Shown here one piece after another: positions 35,955 to 44,532 of a stretch of DNA of 64,000 nt. Position 1 is the stretch's first letter. Each line of letters starts with the position of its first letter. The stretch spans positions 310,001-374,000 of the forward strand of contig CANJMF010000002.1 in NCBI GenBank assembly GCA_947475895.1. Reading direction: 5' to 3'. Source of the stretch: Fidelibacterota bacterium (GTDB lineage Bacteria > Pseudomonadota > Alphaproteobacteria > Rhodospirillales > Rhodospirillaceae). The notes beneath the pieces were generated by a model, which was not told where the DNA came from, did no database searches, and worked only from the letters and a program-made list of their open reading frames with translations. The position numbers and the translations under genes were made by a program.

Positions 35955-36146
35955 TTACTGGATCATTTGCAAAAGAGGTGCGGCCATATGCAGCGCCTGC
36001 AGTTTGATGTACGGCCACTGCGCGTAGGGCCAGATAAAGGCATTGAGCATCCCCTCACCCATCGGCACATTCGCGAATAAATCTTTTACAAAGAACCCAA
36101 TTCCGCAGATGCAATAAAATGCCTGCAGTAACGCGAATTTTCCCAT
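35955..36146 (-). CDS. 63-aa hydrophobic protein, unknown
   Basis: The product MGKFALLQAFYCICGIGFFV and onward is hydrophobic and aromatic-rich, with one clear membrane helix near residues 3-25 and a second weak one near the end. A GGGGATGG stretch precedes the ATG. It follows the DUF4340 gene by 65 bp on the same strand and so may be the last gene of that ABC operon. Composition supports coding; no family is recognised. Confidence 0.5.
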   Translation of the reverse strand: MGKFALLQAFYCICGIGFFVKDLFANVPMGEGMLNAFIWPYAQWPYIKLQALHMAAPLLQMIQ

Positions 36147-36211
36147 GGCCCATCCCCAATCCCAATCAGTCCGGGAATTCTGGCAAAAGCCTTAGGGAAA
36201 AACCAGCCGGA

Positions 36212-37345
36212 TCAGCCGCCGGGTGGGCGGCCTTGCGAAAATCCTTGCGGCACGCCCGACGGCGCCGCTTCGGGTTTCTTCAACAAATCCGACATACGGC
36301 GGGTTAACGCTTCCACCTGAAACGCGGGTACACGGAAGACCCAGCCGTCGGCCTTGGCGTTGAGATCGGCAATGGTCTTATCCCAATCATTACGCAAGTC
36401 CGTCACATGCACACCTTCCGGCGCCGCTGGCGTGGCGCGCTGCGGCGGCGCTTGGCCCTGCAGCTTCACCCAGGCTTCATCACCCTCGGTCATGAAATCG
36501 AGATTTACTTTGAAGCCTGTGAACCCTTCAAAAACGGCCGTCGTGGTTTTCTCTTTTGGAAACGTTTTCGAAGCTGCAGGAACTACGTCATCAAAGGTGA
36601 AATTGGCGAGCACCCGCGCATAGGCGTCGGCAGCGAGCGGGTTTGGAGGTGTTGCCATGCCTTTCGGCAAATTCTCGACACTGTAAATGCGATCCGTGGG
36701 ATCGGCCTTAAAGACGACGATCTTTTCGCCGTTCGGCGGCGTCACCCGCACGGTCTTGATCGCCACGTCCTTGATATCGACGATCTCACGTTGAAGCCAA
36801 TCGGCTGCGGACTTTCCGGGGCTCAACTCACCACGCGCCAGCCAGGTTTGCGGATCCGCAGGGAACCGGATGTATGTCCCGCCGTCCTGATTACCAAGCA
36901 TCGCGCGCGTTTTGCCGATGATCACATTCGCAAGCTCTTTGCCATTGCGATCAATCAACATCACTTGCTGCGATTTGGCCTCCTTGCCATTGGGATCTTC
37001 CAGTTCGAGGCGATCATAACGATCCGACTGTTTCGTCTTTGGTTCAAGCTTAGTCATACGCGCGAGCGTTACGACCAAATTAGTGATCTTGGCTCCATCG
37101 GCGGGGTAGTTGGCGCGCTCACGGTAGCGCCACATCTTCCCGTCCCAATCGAGCGACGTTGTTTCGCCGCCGTGATGAATAACCACAGATTTGAGCTCAT
37201 CGACGTTCTTGATGAGATTGGGAAACAGCGGCTGATTATCTTGCACGCTCGTGCGCACACGCGGCCCGCTCAGCACCGCAACGACAGCCAGGACGACCGC
37301 GATAGCGGTAACCGCGCACAGGGTCAGGAACGACTTCTTCGACAT
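36212..37345 (-). CDS. DUF4340 domain protein of the GldAFG-type ABC system
   Basis: The protein has 377 residues. An N-terminal membrane helix (about residues 5-25) is followed by a periplasmic region. Two repeats of the DUF4340 pattern are seen, for example VVIHHGGETTSLDWDGKMWRY and a later RVTPPNGEKIVVFKADPTDRIY. DUF4340 proteins travel with GldG-like subunits but have no assigned role. The gene follows gldG by 17 bp; GGGGAGG precedes its ATG. The last 20 residues are Pro/Gly/Arg-rich. Confidence 0.85.
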   Translation of the reverse strand: MSKKSFLTLCAVTAIAVVLAVVAVLSGPRVRTSVQDNQPLFPNLIKNVDELKSVVIHHGGETTSLDWDGKMWRYRERANYPADGAKITNLVVTLARMTKLEPKTKQSDRYDRLELEDPNGKEAKSQQVMLIDRNGKELANVIIGKTRAMLGNQDGGTYIRFPADPQTWLARGELSPGKSAADWLQREIVDIKDVAIKTVRVTPPNGEKIVVFKADPTDRIYSVENLPKGMATPPNPLAADAYARVLANFTFDDVVPAASKTFPKEKTTTAVFEGFTGFKVNLDFMTEGDEAWVKLQGQAPPQRATPAAPEGVHVTDLRNDWDKTIADLNAKADGWVFRVPAFQVEALTRRMSDLLKKPEAAPSGVPQGFSQGRPPGG

Positions 37346-37362
37346 GATCTCTTCCCTCCCCG

Positions 37363-39219
37363 TTATGCTTGCGCCGCGCGGCGTTTGCGACGCCGTTGGC
37401 GCGCCGCCGCCATTGCCACAAGAATGATGCCAAAAACAATCGGCACCGCGCCGATATTCAAAAATTTAACAACACCCTCAAGTCGGTCGATGTTTTCACG
37501 CAACGCCCGCTGCACGTTGCGCAGCTCTTTCCGAGTGGTCAGAATATCGCCGCGATAGCTTTCAATCGTGCTCTTATCTTGATCGCTCAGAATCGCCGCG
37601 CCGGTTTCGTCGGTGCGCGGCTTCATGGTCTGAACTTTTTTCTGCAAGTCCGCCAAGCGTGCGCTGAGGGACTGCTCGGATTCGCGATATTGAGTCTCCG
37701 CATCGCGCCGGATGGTATCAACCAAAACGAACGGGCGATTTTGCGCTCCACGCCCGCGCAGCGACGACAATGCCGGCGACCCGGTTAGATTTTCCAGCGC
37801 ATTGACCGCGAAGTTCGCGTTGTCCGCCGACGGCACAAGAACTTGCTGTCCCATGAAGTCCTGAGACTCTGTCCAAAACCGGTCCGTCAGAAAATCCGTA
37901 TCGGAGACAACAATGACTTGGATCGGCTGCTTCGACGTAGCCGTGTAATCTTTGCCGCCGATCGCGCCGGGAAACGCGCTCTTGGCCGTGCCAGTAATGC
38001 GAACAGCCAACAGCTCTTTCTTATTTTGTGGTTTGAAATCACGGAACAGCGCGACGACGTCCGGCAAGCCAACAAATTTATCGGAGTCCATCCGCATCGA
38101 CTGAAGGCCGGTGGTCACCAGTGGTGTAATTGTTGTTCCTGCGCCGTCGCTTTTTTCGAGCGCGCCGGGCGTTCCGAAATTAAGCTGCTTGACGGTGCCC
38201 GTTACTGCGTCCGCGGCGTCGACATTGGTGCCACGTATTTGCATCCACGCCACATAATCGGCAACGAGCGGACGCTCGGCACTTCCCCCATTCACACGGA
38301 TCGCGGCCTCACGGTCGCCGACAACCATACCGTTGACCACCTTCACACCCCAGGCCGTAAGCAGCTTATTGATGCTTCCAAGCTCCGGCGGCTGGGGCAT
38401 TTGCTCCATGCCGGCAGCAGCGGAACTCTCAGGATTGGGATCCGCGAATACCAGCGCGCGACCGCCATTCAGGACAAACTGGTCGATGGCATATTGCGTT
38501 GCCTCACTCAGATGCTCGGGCTGAATCATCAGCAGGATTCCGACGTCTTTCGGGATTTCGGCGATCTCAGCCGGCAACGGCACGATAGTGAAAAAATCTT
38601 TGATCTGCTGCATCACCGCCCAAGGCTGCTGGCGCCGCTGAGGGAAGCCTTCAACCGGCATGGACGAGATCAAGCCGACCTTGGGACGGTTTGGTTCAGA
38701 CAAATTGTAGATCAACTTTGTGAGGTCGTATTCGAGGAACTGCTCGCGCTCCAAATTGAAGAACGGGATCACTTGCTCATCGTCCGTCGAGTTCGTGGCC
38801 GCTAAACCGAAATATCCGCTTTCATTCGCCTGCCCCAACGGAACCGCTTGCAAGCCGAAACCCATCGCGCGGTCTTCCACATCCGAGAACGGCTCGGGGT
38901 TATAGAATTCCAGTTGGATCTTTCCATTGGCGAGCTTTGCGTATTGCTGCAGGAGATCGCGAACACGCTGATAGTAAACAGCGTGCCTCGGGCTCAAATC
39001 CGCGACGCCGCGTGAGAAATAAAGGCGAACGGTGATTGGCTCCGCGATCTTCGCGAACAGCGGCTTAACCTGCGCCGAAGTGGAATACGCGCGCCCTTGC
39101 GTCACATCGAGGCGCTTACCGCTAAGCCAGAGATTGGCAATCATATTGACCGCGACCAGAAGGACGGCGGCGACAGCAATCGCGATGACAGCGAACGATT
39201 TGGAATCGACACGTTTCAT
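37363..39219 (-). CDS. gldG: GldG-like ABC transporter auxiliary protein
   Basis: The protein has 618 residues. There is one N-terminal membrane helix, a large extracytoplasmic domain of the ABC_transp_aux family (with the IVLGDREAAIRV-type and PFFNLEREQFLEYDLTKLIYNLS segments), a predicted coiled coil at about residues 510-580, then a second helix and a basic Arg-rich C-terminus. GAGGAG precedes the ATG. It forms an operon with gldA, gldF and the DUF4340 gene. In Bacteroidota GldA/F/G serve gliding; here no gliding genes are seen and export of an envelope component is the general expectation. Confidence 0.87.
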   Translation of the reverse strand: MKRVDSKSFAVIAIAVAAVLLVAVNMIANLWLSGKRLDVTQGRAYSTSAQVKPLFAKIAEPITVRLYFSRGVADLSPRHAVYYQRVRDLLQQYAKLANGKIQLEFYNPEPFSDVEDRAMGFGLQAVPLGQANESGYFGLAATNSTDDEQVIPFFNLEREQFLEYDLTKLIYNLSEPNRPKVGLISSMPVEGFPQRRQQPWAVMQQIKDFFTIVPLPAEIAEIPKDVGILLMIQPEHLSEATQYAIDQFVLNGGRALVFADPNPESSAAAGMEQMPQPPELGSINKLLTAWGVKVVNGMVVGDREAAIRVNGGSAERPLVADYVAWMQIRGTNVDAADAVTGTVKQLNFGTPGALEKSDGAGTTITPLVTTGLQSMRMDSDKFVGLPDVVALFRDFKPQNKKELLAVRITGTAKSAFPGAIGGKDYTATSKQPIQVIVVSDTDFLTDRFWTESQDFMGQQVLVPSADNANFAVNALENLTGSPALSSLRGRGAQNRPFVLVDTIRRDAETQYRESEQSLSARLADLQKKVQTMKPRTDETGAAILSDQDKSTIESYRGDILTTRKELRNVQRALRENIDRLEGVVKFLNIGAVPIVFGIILVAMAAARQRRRKRRAAQA

Positions 39220-39229
39220 GATTTGCTCC

Positions 39230-39964
39230 TCACGCCGCCTTTTTCACGTCGACCACCACAACGGCGGTAAACAGCCAAAAAGCCATCATGGAGGCAAAGA
39301 AGATGATGTCGCGAAGGTCGACGACGCCCCGCGTCAGCGAAGAGAATCGCGACAAAAAGCTGAACGACGCGAGCGTGTCGACCAATGCGGGCGTTACCCA
39401 ACCGCGGAAGGCGCCGAGAACGATATCGAGCCCGCTCATAATGAAAACAAAACATGTCACCGCGGCGGCAATGAACGCGACGATCTGGTTACGCGTCAGC
39501 GCCGACATGCAAATGCCGATCGCAAGGAACGCTCCGGACATCAGAAAACTGCCGATATAGCTGACCGCAATCGCGGCGTTATCGGGCTCGCCGAGGACGT
39601 TTACGGTAATCCACATGGGAAACGTGAGCGCCAGTGCAATTCCGCAGAACAGCCACGCCGCCAGGAATTTCCCGAGCACGGCCTCGGCCGTTGTAATCGG
39701 CAAAGTCAGCAACTGCTCGATCGTTCCTGATTTGCGTTCTTCCGCCCAAAGCCGCATGGCGACGGCAGGCACCAGCAATAAATAGAGCCACGGGTGGTAA
39801 CTGAAGAAGCCTTCCAGGCTCGCCTGATTGCGATCAAAGAAGTGGCCGAGGTAAAAATTGAAGGCACCGCTCAAGGCGACGAAAATGGCGATGAAGATGA
39901 ACGCGACTGGCGTCGCGAAATATGCCGACAGCTCACGTTTGGCAATGGTGCGAATGTGATTCAT
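39230..39964 (-). CDS. gldF: ABC-2 type permease (GldF-like)
   Basis: This inner-membrane permease of 244 residues has six helices, opening MNHIRTIAKRELSAYFATPVA as in the ABC-2 family. The start ATG 39964 (AAGG eight bases upstream) is preferred to 40102, which would lie inside the ATPase gene. The gene starts ten bases after gldA and ends ten bases before gldG. It contains the AEERKSGTIEQLLTLPIT segment shared by GldF/NosY permeases. Confidence 0.92.
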   Translation of the reverse strand: MNHIRTIAKRELSAYFATPVAFIFIAIFVALSGAFNFYLGHFFDRNQASLEGFFSYHPWLYLLLVPAVAMRLWAEERKSGTIEQLLTLPITTAEAVLGKFLAAWLFCGIALALTFPMWITVNVLGEPDNAAIAVSYIGSFLMSGAFLAIGICMSALTRNQIVAFIAAAVTCFVFIMSGLDIVLGAFRGWVTPALVDTLASFSFLSRFSSLTRGVVDLRDIIFFASMMAFWLFTAVVVVDVKKAA

Positions 39965-39974
39965 GACAAGCCTT

Positions 39975-40721
39975 CTAAGCAGCCGCTTGCGGTGCGTTAC
40001 CGGTCGTGATGAAGCGGAAGACGTCGTCCAACGAGCCGCCACCGGGTAGATTGGCGCGCAGTTGCTCGGCTGTTCCATCCGCCAGCAGTTTGCCGTGACC
40101 AATGATCACCGCGCGGGTGCAAACCGCTTCGACCTCTTCGAGAATATGCGTCGAAATAATGATCGCCTTTTCCGGGGCCATTGCGGCGATCAGCGTGCGG
40201 ACTTCGTGCTTCTGATTAGGATCCAAACCATCGGTGGGTTCATCCAACAACAACACCGGCGGATCGTGCAGAATGCTTTGCGCAAGTCCAACGCGACGGC
40301 GATAACCCTTCGACAGCAGTTCGATCGGTCGATCGAGCACATCGGTCAATGCGAGCCGCTGAGCCACCAGGTCCACTCGTGACTGCCGCTCGGACCCCGT
40401 ATAACCGCGGATCTCAGCGATGAACCTCAAGAACGCGCCGACGGTCATATCGTCATAAGTCGGCGACCCTTCGGGCAGGTATCCCAACATCTGTTTAGCT
40501 CGCATGCCGTCGGTCAAAATATCGTGGCCGCACACGCGCGCGGTGCCCGACGTCGGTTTCAAAAAACCCGCGAGCATGCGCATCGTCGTTGTCTTTCCGG
40601 CCCCGTTGGGCCCAAGAAAGCCAAGTACCTCGCCTTTGTTGACTGTGAGGTTGATACCGTCGACGGCACGTAACTCGCCGAAGGATCGAGAGAGGTGGTC
40701 GAGTTCCACCATGACCGTCAT
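39975..40721 (-). CDS. gldA: ABC transporter ATP-binding protein (GldA-like)
   Basis: The ATPase has 248 residues and drives the ABC-2 exporter. Walker A GPNGAGKTT, a Q-loop near YLPEGSPTYDDMTV, the signature LSKGYRRRVGLAQ, Walker B VLLLDEPTDGLDP and the switch His in STHILEE are intact. GGAG lies upstream of the ATG. It begins the four-gene operon gldA-gldF-gldG-DUF4340; a hairpin at 40767 separates it from the cNMP-binding gene upstream. Confidence 0.93.
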   Translation of the reverse strand: MTVMVELDHLSRSFGELRAVDGINLTVNKGEVLGFLGPNGAGKTTTMRMLAGFLKPTSGTARVCGHDILTDGMRAKQMLGYLPEGSPTYDDMTVGAFLRFIAEIRGYTGSERQSRVDLVAQRLALTDVLDRPIELLSKGYRRRVGLAQSILHDPPVLLLDEPTDGLDPNQKHEVRTLIAAMAPEKAIIISTHILEEVEAVCTRAVIIGHGKLLADGTAEQLRANLPGGGSLDDVFRFITTGNAPQAAA

Positions 40722-40766
40722 GCCTTGCTCCTGCCCTGCGTTGGATGACTGCGTTAAATGGCTGAA

Positions 40767-40788
40767 CCGGGCAAAGACCTTTGCCCGG
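40767..40788 (-). terminator. Strong hairpin between the REC-cNMP gene and gldA
   Basis: CCGGGCAAAG is followed after two bases by its perfect complement CTTTGCCCGG, giving a nine-pair stem with a four-base loop. It sits about 105 bases after the minus-strand REC-cNMP stop, so it likely ends that transcript. No long T run follows. Confidence 0.6.
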
Positions 40789-40892
40789 CGGGCGAGAAAT
40801 TAGGCCCCTCCTTGCAGCCATGCAAGTGTGCCGCGTGTGACAGCGTGATCAAATGCGCGCGCAATGACAGAATTGTAAGTCGCCGCCAGGGT

Positions 40893-42476
40893 TCAGGTCG
40901 GCAGGTCTTTTTCCGAAGGTATCGCAGGCGTTCGGCGATCAACATCTGCGACGCTCTCAATCACCTTTACGAGGGCGTCGGTGATTTCGGTCATTTTCTT
41001 TGCCGCTGCGGCGCCTTCGGTTTTCACAGGCGCGCCGGCGTGAGTCTCGATGTAGCTGCGAATATGGCGCGCCTGCTCTTTAATTTCGCGCACGGAGTCC
41101 ACAATATTGCGGCCCTTAGGCGCATACGCTTCGTGCACCATACGCAAGCTATTGCTGAGCATATGTACAACGGTGCGGATGATGGGATCGGATGCCGCGA
41201 GCTTTTCTTCGATCATGTCTTTGGAGACCAGCGAGAGCGTACAGTCCTCAAGCGCCATGGCCGAGTTCCGGCGCGGACGGCCGTCGATGATCGCCATCTC
41301 GCCGAAGAACTCGCCCTTCTTCACGCGCGCGACCGGCACGCGCTTTCCGTCTACATCCTTAAAGATCGCAATCACGCCGCTGTTCAGAATGTAAGCCGAC
41401 GTCGCGGGATCGCCTTGCTTGAAGAGATACTTTCCCTTCGGAAGCGGCAAAATCTCGATAATGGGTTCGTCGACCGAAATCACCGGTGGCTCTCCAGGTG
41501 CGCGTTGAATTTCCTTCACCGCTTCGAAATTCCCGCGCTCACGTTGCTGATAGTTCTCGGTCGCTTGTAGCGTTTCTTGCTCTAGTTTCTCGGGGGTTGC
41601 CTTAGGTTTCACCGCAGCGACCACCGCCCGGGACAATTTTTGAATGAGATCGATGTCTTTGTCAGTAGGGTTCGTATAGCGGCCGGCGATTGCTTCCACA
41701 TCCTTGGTCAGAGACCCGCACAAAATGGCGACCTCCCGCTCCTCAACCCGTTCGGCGGTTTTGGCGGCATCCCTCAGGATATCGACCACGTCTATCAACT
41801 TCTGGTGTAGGTCTTCGGTGACCTGCTTGGTTTTGTAGGCCTCTAAAATGAGATTGGTGACGAAGCCTAGCCGATAGCCATGGCTGTCCAGCCGCGCCTG
41901 AAGGACGTCGGTCATGGAGCCGTCCACGGCGTCCTGGATATTGTTCAGATCGACGTCTTTGCCGTTGGCCTTTTCCAGCATGGTATTGAGCACATTGATG
42001 CGCCGTATCGCCGAAGGGCGATTTTTGGCGCGCCGGTCGGGACCCAGATAATCGCTCGTCACCACAAAGGCCGAGCGATTCATGGTCACCCGCTTCAAGC
42101 GCTGTAAAAGCTGTTCTTCCTTCACGGGCTTAATGATGATGTCGTCGGTGCCCGCCTGCATGGCCAGTTTGACCGCATCCACGTGGCTGGGCGCGACAAG
42201 CGTCGTGATCAAGACGAAGGGGTTCTTACCCAGCCGGTTATGACGGATATCGCGGATAAAATCGAAAACACCGGGGTCCAAATCGTCGGAGATCAGGATG
42301 ATGTCCGGGGCCATTTTATCGACCAGCATTCTCAGATTATTGAGGGTACCGTGCGCACTGATTTGCTTGAGGCCGGCGTGACTGAGGATCTGGCGTAATT
42401 CCTTGCGGATGGCCTCGTCCGGCTCACCAATAAACGCCACCACACGATCGAGGGACTGGAGGTCGAGGTCGCTCAC
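40893..42476 (-). CDS. Receiver-domain protein with C-terminal cyclic nucleotide-binding domain
   Basis: The protein has 527 residues. A receiver-like domain (about 10-130) has Asp64-Asp65 as phosphoacceptor candidates and the KP lysine in IIIKPVKEEQ, but the first acidic pair is Glu18/Asp20, so it may be degenerate. A helical middle (about 150-330) follows. The C-terminal cNMP-binding domain (about 345-465) has KGKYLFKQGDPATSAYIL, GEFFGEMAIIDGRPRRNSA with the phosphate-binding Glu and Arg. It should sense cAMP or a relative. Domains after this are helical. It lies upstream of the GldA-type operon; an adenylate cyclase lies 34 kb away in the window. Confidence 0.85.
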   Translation of the reverse strand: MSDLDLQSLDRVVAFIGEPDEAIRKELRQILSHAGLKQISAHGTLNNLRMLVDKMAPDIILISDDLDPGVFDFIRDIRHNRLGKNPFVLITTLVAPSHVDAVKLAMQAGTDDIIIKPVKEEQLLQRLKRVTMNRSAFVVTSDYLGPDRRAKNRPSAIRRINVLNTMLEKANGKDVDLNNIQDAVDGSMTDVLQARLDSHGYRLGFVTNLILEAYKTKQVTEDLHQKLIDVVDILRDAAKTAERVEEREVAILCGSLTKDVEAIAGRYTNPTDKDIDLIQKLSRAVVAAVKPKATPEKLEQETLQATENYQQRERGNFEAVKEIQRAPGEPPVISVDEPIIEILPLPKGKYLFKQGDPATSAYILNSGVIAIFKDVDGKRVPVARVKKGEFFGEMAIIDGRPRRNSAMALEDCTLSLVSKDMIEEKLAASDPIIRTVVHMLSNSLRMVHEAYAPKGRNIVDSVREIKEQARHIRSYIETHAGAPVKTEGAAAAKKMTEITDALVKVIESVADVDRRTPAIPSEKDLPT

Positions 42477-42905
42477 GACCGCGCCCGCGAGGCCAAAGGT
42501 CCACCATGATCTTGGCAGCCGACAGCGTGCCTATTTCGCGGCGCGCGTCCCCAGACGATCAGCAGGCGCGTTTGCAACATTTCCCCAATCTCCACGCGCG
42601 TAACGATGAGCCGCGTGGCCAGCCAGTTCGTTACTCAAGCCGATTTAGCGGATAAATCAAACTCTTATTTGATTTTCACCTCAGGGTTTCACAAGACCTG
42701 CATCTAAATGTACTTCACGGCTGAGCGGAAACGTGAGATTCTCGTTTCGCGGAATAGTTGTCCTGAATCTGATTTATTCAAGATAGCCGTACTCGCAGCA
42801 TGGGTATAGACGGCCAGAAAGGAGCGTCCCCGGCTTATCGAGGCACCGCCGAAGGACTTGGGGGTCCGAAGTTTGAGTACTGCTGCCAACGACGATAAGA
42901 CGCCT
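42477..42905. other. Intergenic region with a short inverted repeat
   Basis: About 430 bp lie between divergent genes. GAAACG and CGTTTC form a six-pair stem around nine bases near 42728-42748. There are AT-rich patches at 42655-42690 that could hold promoters. A TTG at 42858 could start the rightward gene 16 codons earlier. No other feature was found. Confidence 0.35.
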
Positions 42906-43655
42906 ATGCGCGCCGTAGCACCGCGCGATGATCGCAAAGGGCTGCGCGCTGTTACGCGCCGTGCGCTCGTCAAACTTCGCAGTCTCTTCGGCAACGACAC
43001 GCCGGAAAATGCGGCCGAGGCCCGAGCGGCCGTCGGCTACTTCCTGAAGGAAATGGAATCTGTTGCCGCGCGAACATATCCCGCGTGGAGCCGAACTCTG
43101 CACGACGCGCTCGCAGAGTGCTCCCTTGGCTATGACGAACGCCGCAGCCTTCTCGAAGCGCATCCCATCGACGACTATTATTTTGCTGCCGTAGTCGCGC
43201 TGGAAGCAGCGAAGTTACGCACGCTTTACCCACCCGCTGATGCCGCGGAGCTTCTCAGCGAGATTGGCGAACAAGTCGACGCAGCCGTCGGACGTCAGGA
43301 CCGCGTCGTATCAGATCTCGTGTTTACACTCGTGAGCCGAATCAGCCTGGGCGCCGGCGTCGACAAAATGAAGGCGCCCTATGACCTCGTCGTGAAAAAT
43401 CTTCTTCAGCACTTGGGATTCAATAAAATCGAATCCACCAAAAGCTTAATGCGCGACGTGGGCTTACGTCACATGCTGGGAGAGCCCATCGCCCTCGGTG
43501 TGCCCCAATGGTGGAGAGCCTTTCACGCCAAGTTCGCGATTTACTGGCAGGAACCGGAGGAAGTTTACTTGGGCGATGTCGACCTTGCCCCGGCGGTCGT
43601 CGAAGCACCCGCCGTACCCCGTCGCCGCCAACCCCGACGCGCTGTCGCCTTTTAG
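42906..43655 (+). CDS. Hypothetical helical protein
   Basis: The product has 249 residues from ATG 42906; TTG codons at 42858 and 42873 are possible starts. It is predicted mostly helical, rich in Ala, Arg and Leu, with segments such as RALVKLRSLFGNDTPENAAE and a central EVGEQVDAAVGRQDRVVSDLV-like helix. The last 25 residues are Pro/Ala/Arg. No signal peptide, no membrane helix, no motif that I recognise. It precedes an alpha/beta hydrolase gene by 73 bp on the same strand. Confidence 0.65.
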   Translation: MRAVAPRDDRKGLRAVTRRALVKLRSLFGNDTPENAAEARAAVGYFLKEMESVAARTYPAWSRTLHDALAECSLGYDERRSLLEAHPIDDYYFAAVVALEAAKLRTLYPPADAAELLSEIGEQVDAAVGRQDRVVSDLVFTLVSRISLGAGVDKMKAPYDLVVKNLLQHLGFNKIESTKSLMRDVGLRHMLGEPIALGVPQWWRAFHAKFAIYWQEPEEVYLGDVDLAPAVVEAPAVPRRRQPRRAVAF

Positions 43656-43728
43656 CGGTTTCAGCGCGGGTTGACGCCCCGCCCCTCACAGCGCACGTTG
43701 TGCCGCGTTTTAAAGCAGCCGCGTAAGC

Positions 43729-44532
43729 ATGTGGAATTTTGATTACCTCGATACGCTTGTTCAGACGCCCCTGAGACGCGCGCGCGTATTCACAACACCG
43801 CACCGCGCAGGCCCCACCATGCTTTTCGTCCATGGTGGATTTCACGGCGCATGGTGTTGGGCGCCCTTCTTGCAGTTCTTTAGTGAGCAAGGCATTTCCA
43901 GCGCTGCTGTCGATTTGCGAGGTCACGGCGGTCAGGAACAACCCGATGACTTTCCGCGTCAGGGCGTCAACGATATGGCGAGGGACGTGATCGACGCAGC
44001 GCAGGCCGTCGGCGATGAAATCATTCTCGTCGGCCACAGCACGGGCGCGCTTGCAGCATTGTCCTCCGCATCGCGGATCAAACCGCGTGGTCTAATTTTA
44101 ATTGCACCCGCCGCTCCGGCGGGCATAGGTCAAAAGCTGTCGTTGCCGAATTTCGCGGCGGAACATGAAATTGCCGTTCCAAATGAAGCGCGTGTCCGCA
44201 ATTGGTTTTTGCAGGGCGCTGGCGACGTGGATGTCGCACCGATCTTGCAGCGCCTTTGCCCGGAAAGTCCGGCCTTCATGAACGACTGTTTTCAAAGCGG
44301 CGTCGCAGTTGATCCTGCGCTGATTGGCAGCCCCACACTTTGCATTTCAGGCGCGCTGGACCGCAGCCCACTTCACGGCCCGGAACAAGATCAAGCTGTG
44401 GCAACGTTCCTCAAAGCCGAGATTCAAATGCTTCCCGACGCAGGTCACAGCCTAATGCTCGAACCCCTATGGCGTACGGGCGCGGTCGCGATTCTTGACT
44501 GGCTGCGGCGCGACGGCGGGATTGCGATCTAA
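43729..44532 (+). CDS. Alpha/beta hydrolase
   Basis: The protein has 267 residues with no signal. The oxyanion segment is [11 protein letters not shown], the nucleophile serine lies in GHSTG, an acid in [11 protein letters not shown] and the catalytic histidine in [10 protein letters not shown]. The family covers esterases, lactonases and haloperoxidases; this one matches small esterase/lysophospholipase types. Its last 66 bases overlap ilvD on the other strand. The substrate is unknown. Confidence 0.88.
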   Translation: MWNFDYLDTLVQTPLRRARVFTTPHRAGPTMLFVHGGFHGAWCWAPFLQFFSEQGISSAAVDLRGHGGQEQPDDFPRQGVNDMARDVIDAAQAVGDEIILVGHSTGALAALSSASRIKPRGLILIAPAAPAGIGQKLSLPNFAAEHEIAVPNEARVRNWFLQGAGDVDVAPILQRLCPESPAFMNDCFQSGVAVDPALIGSPTLCISGALDRSPLHGPEQDQAVATFLKAEIQMLPDAGHSLMLEPLWRTGAVAILDWLRRDGGIAI

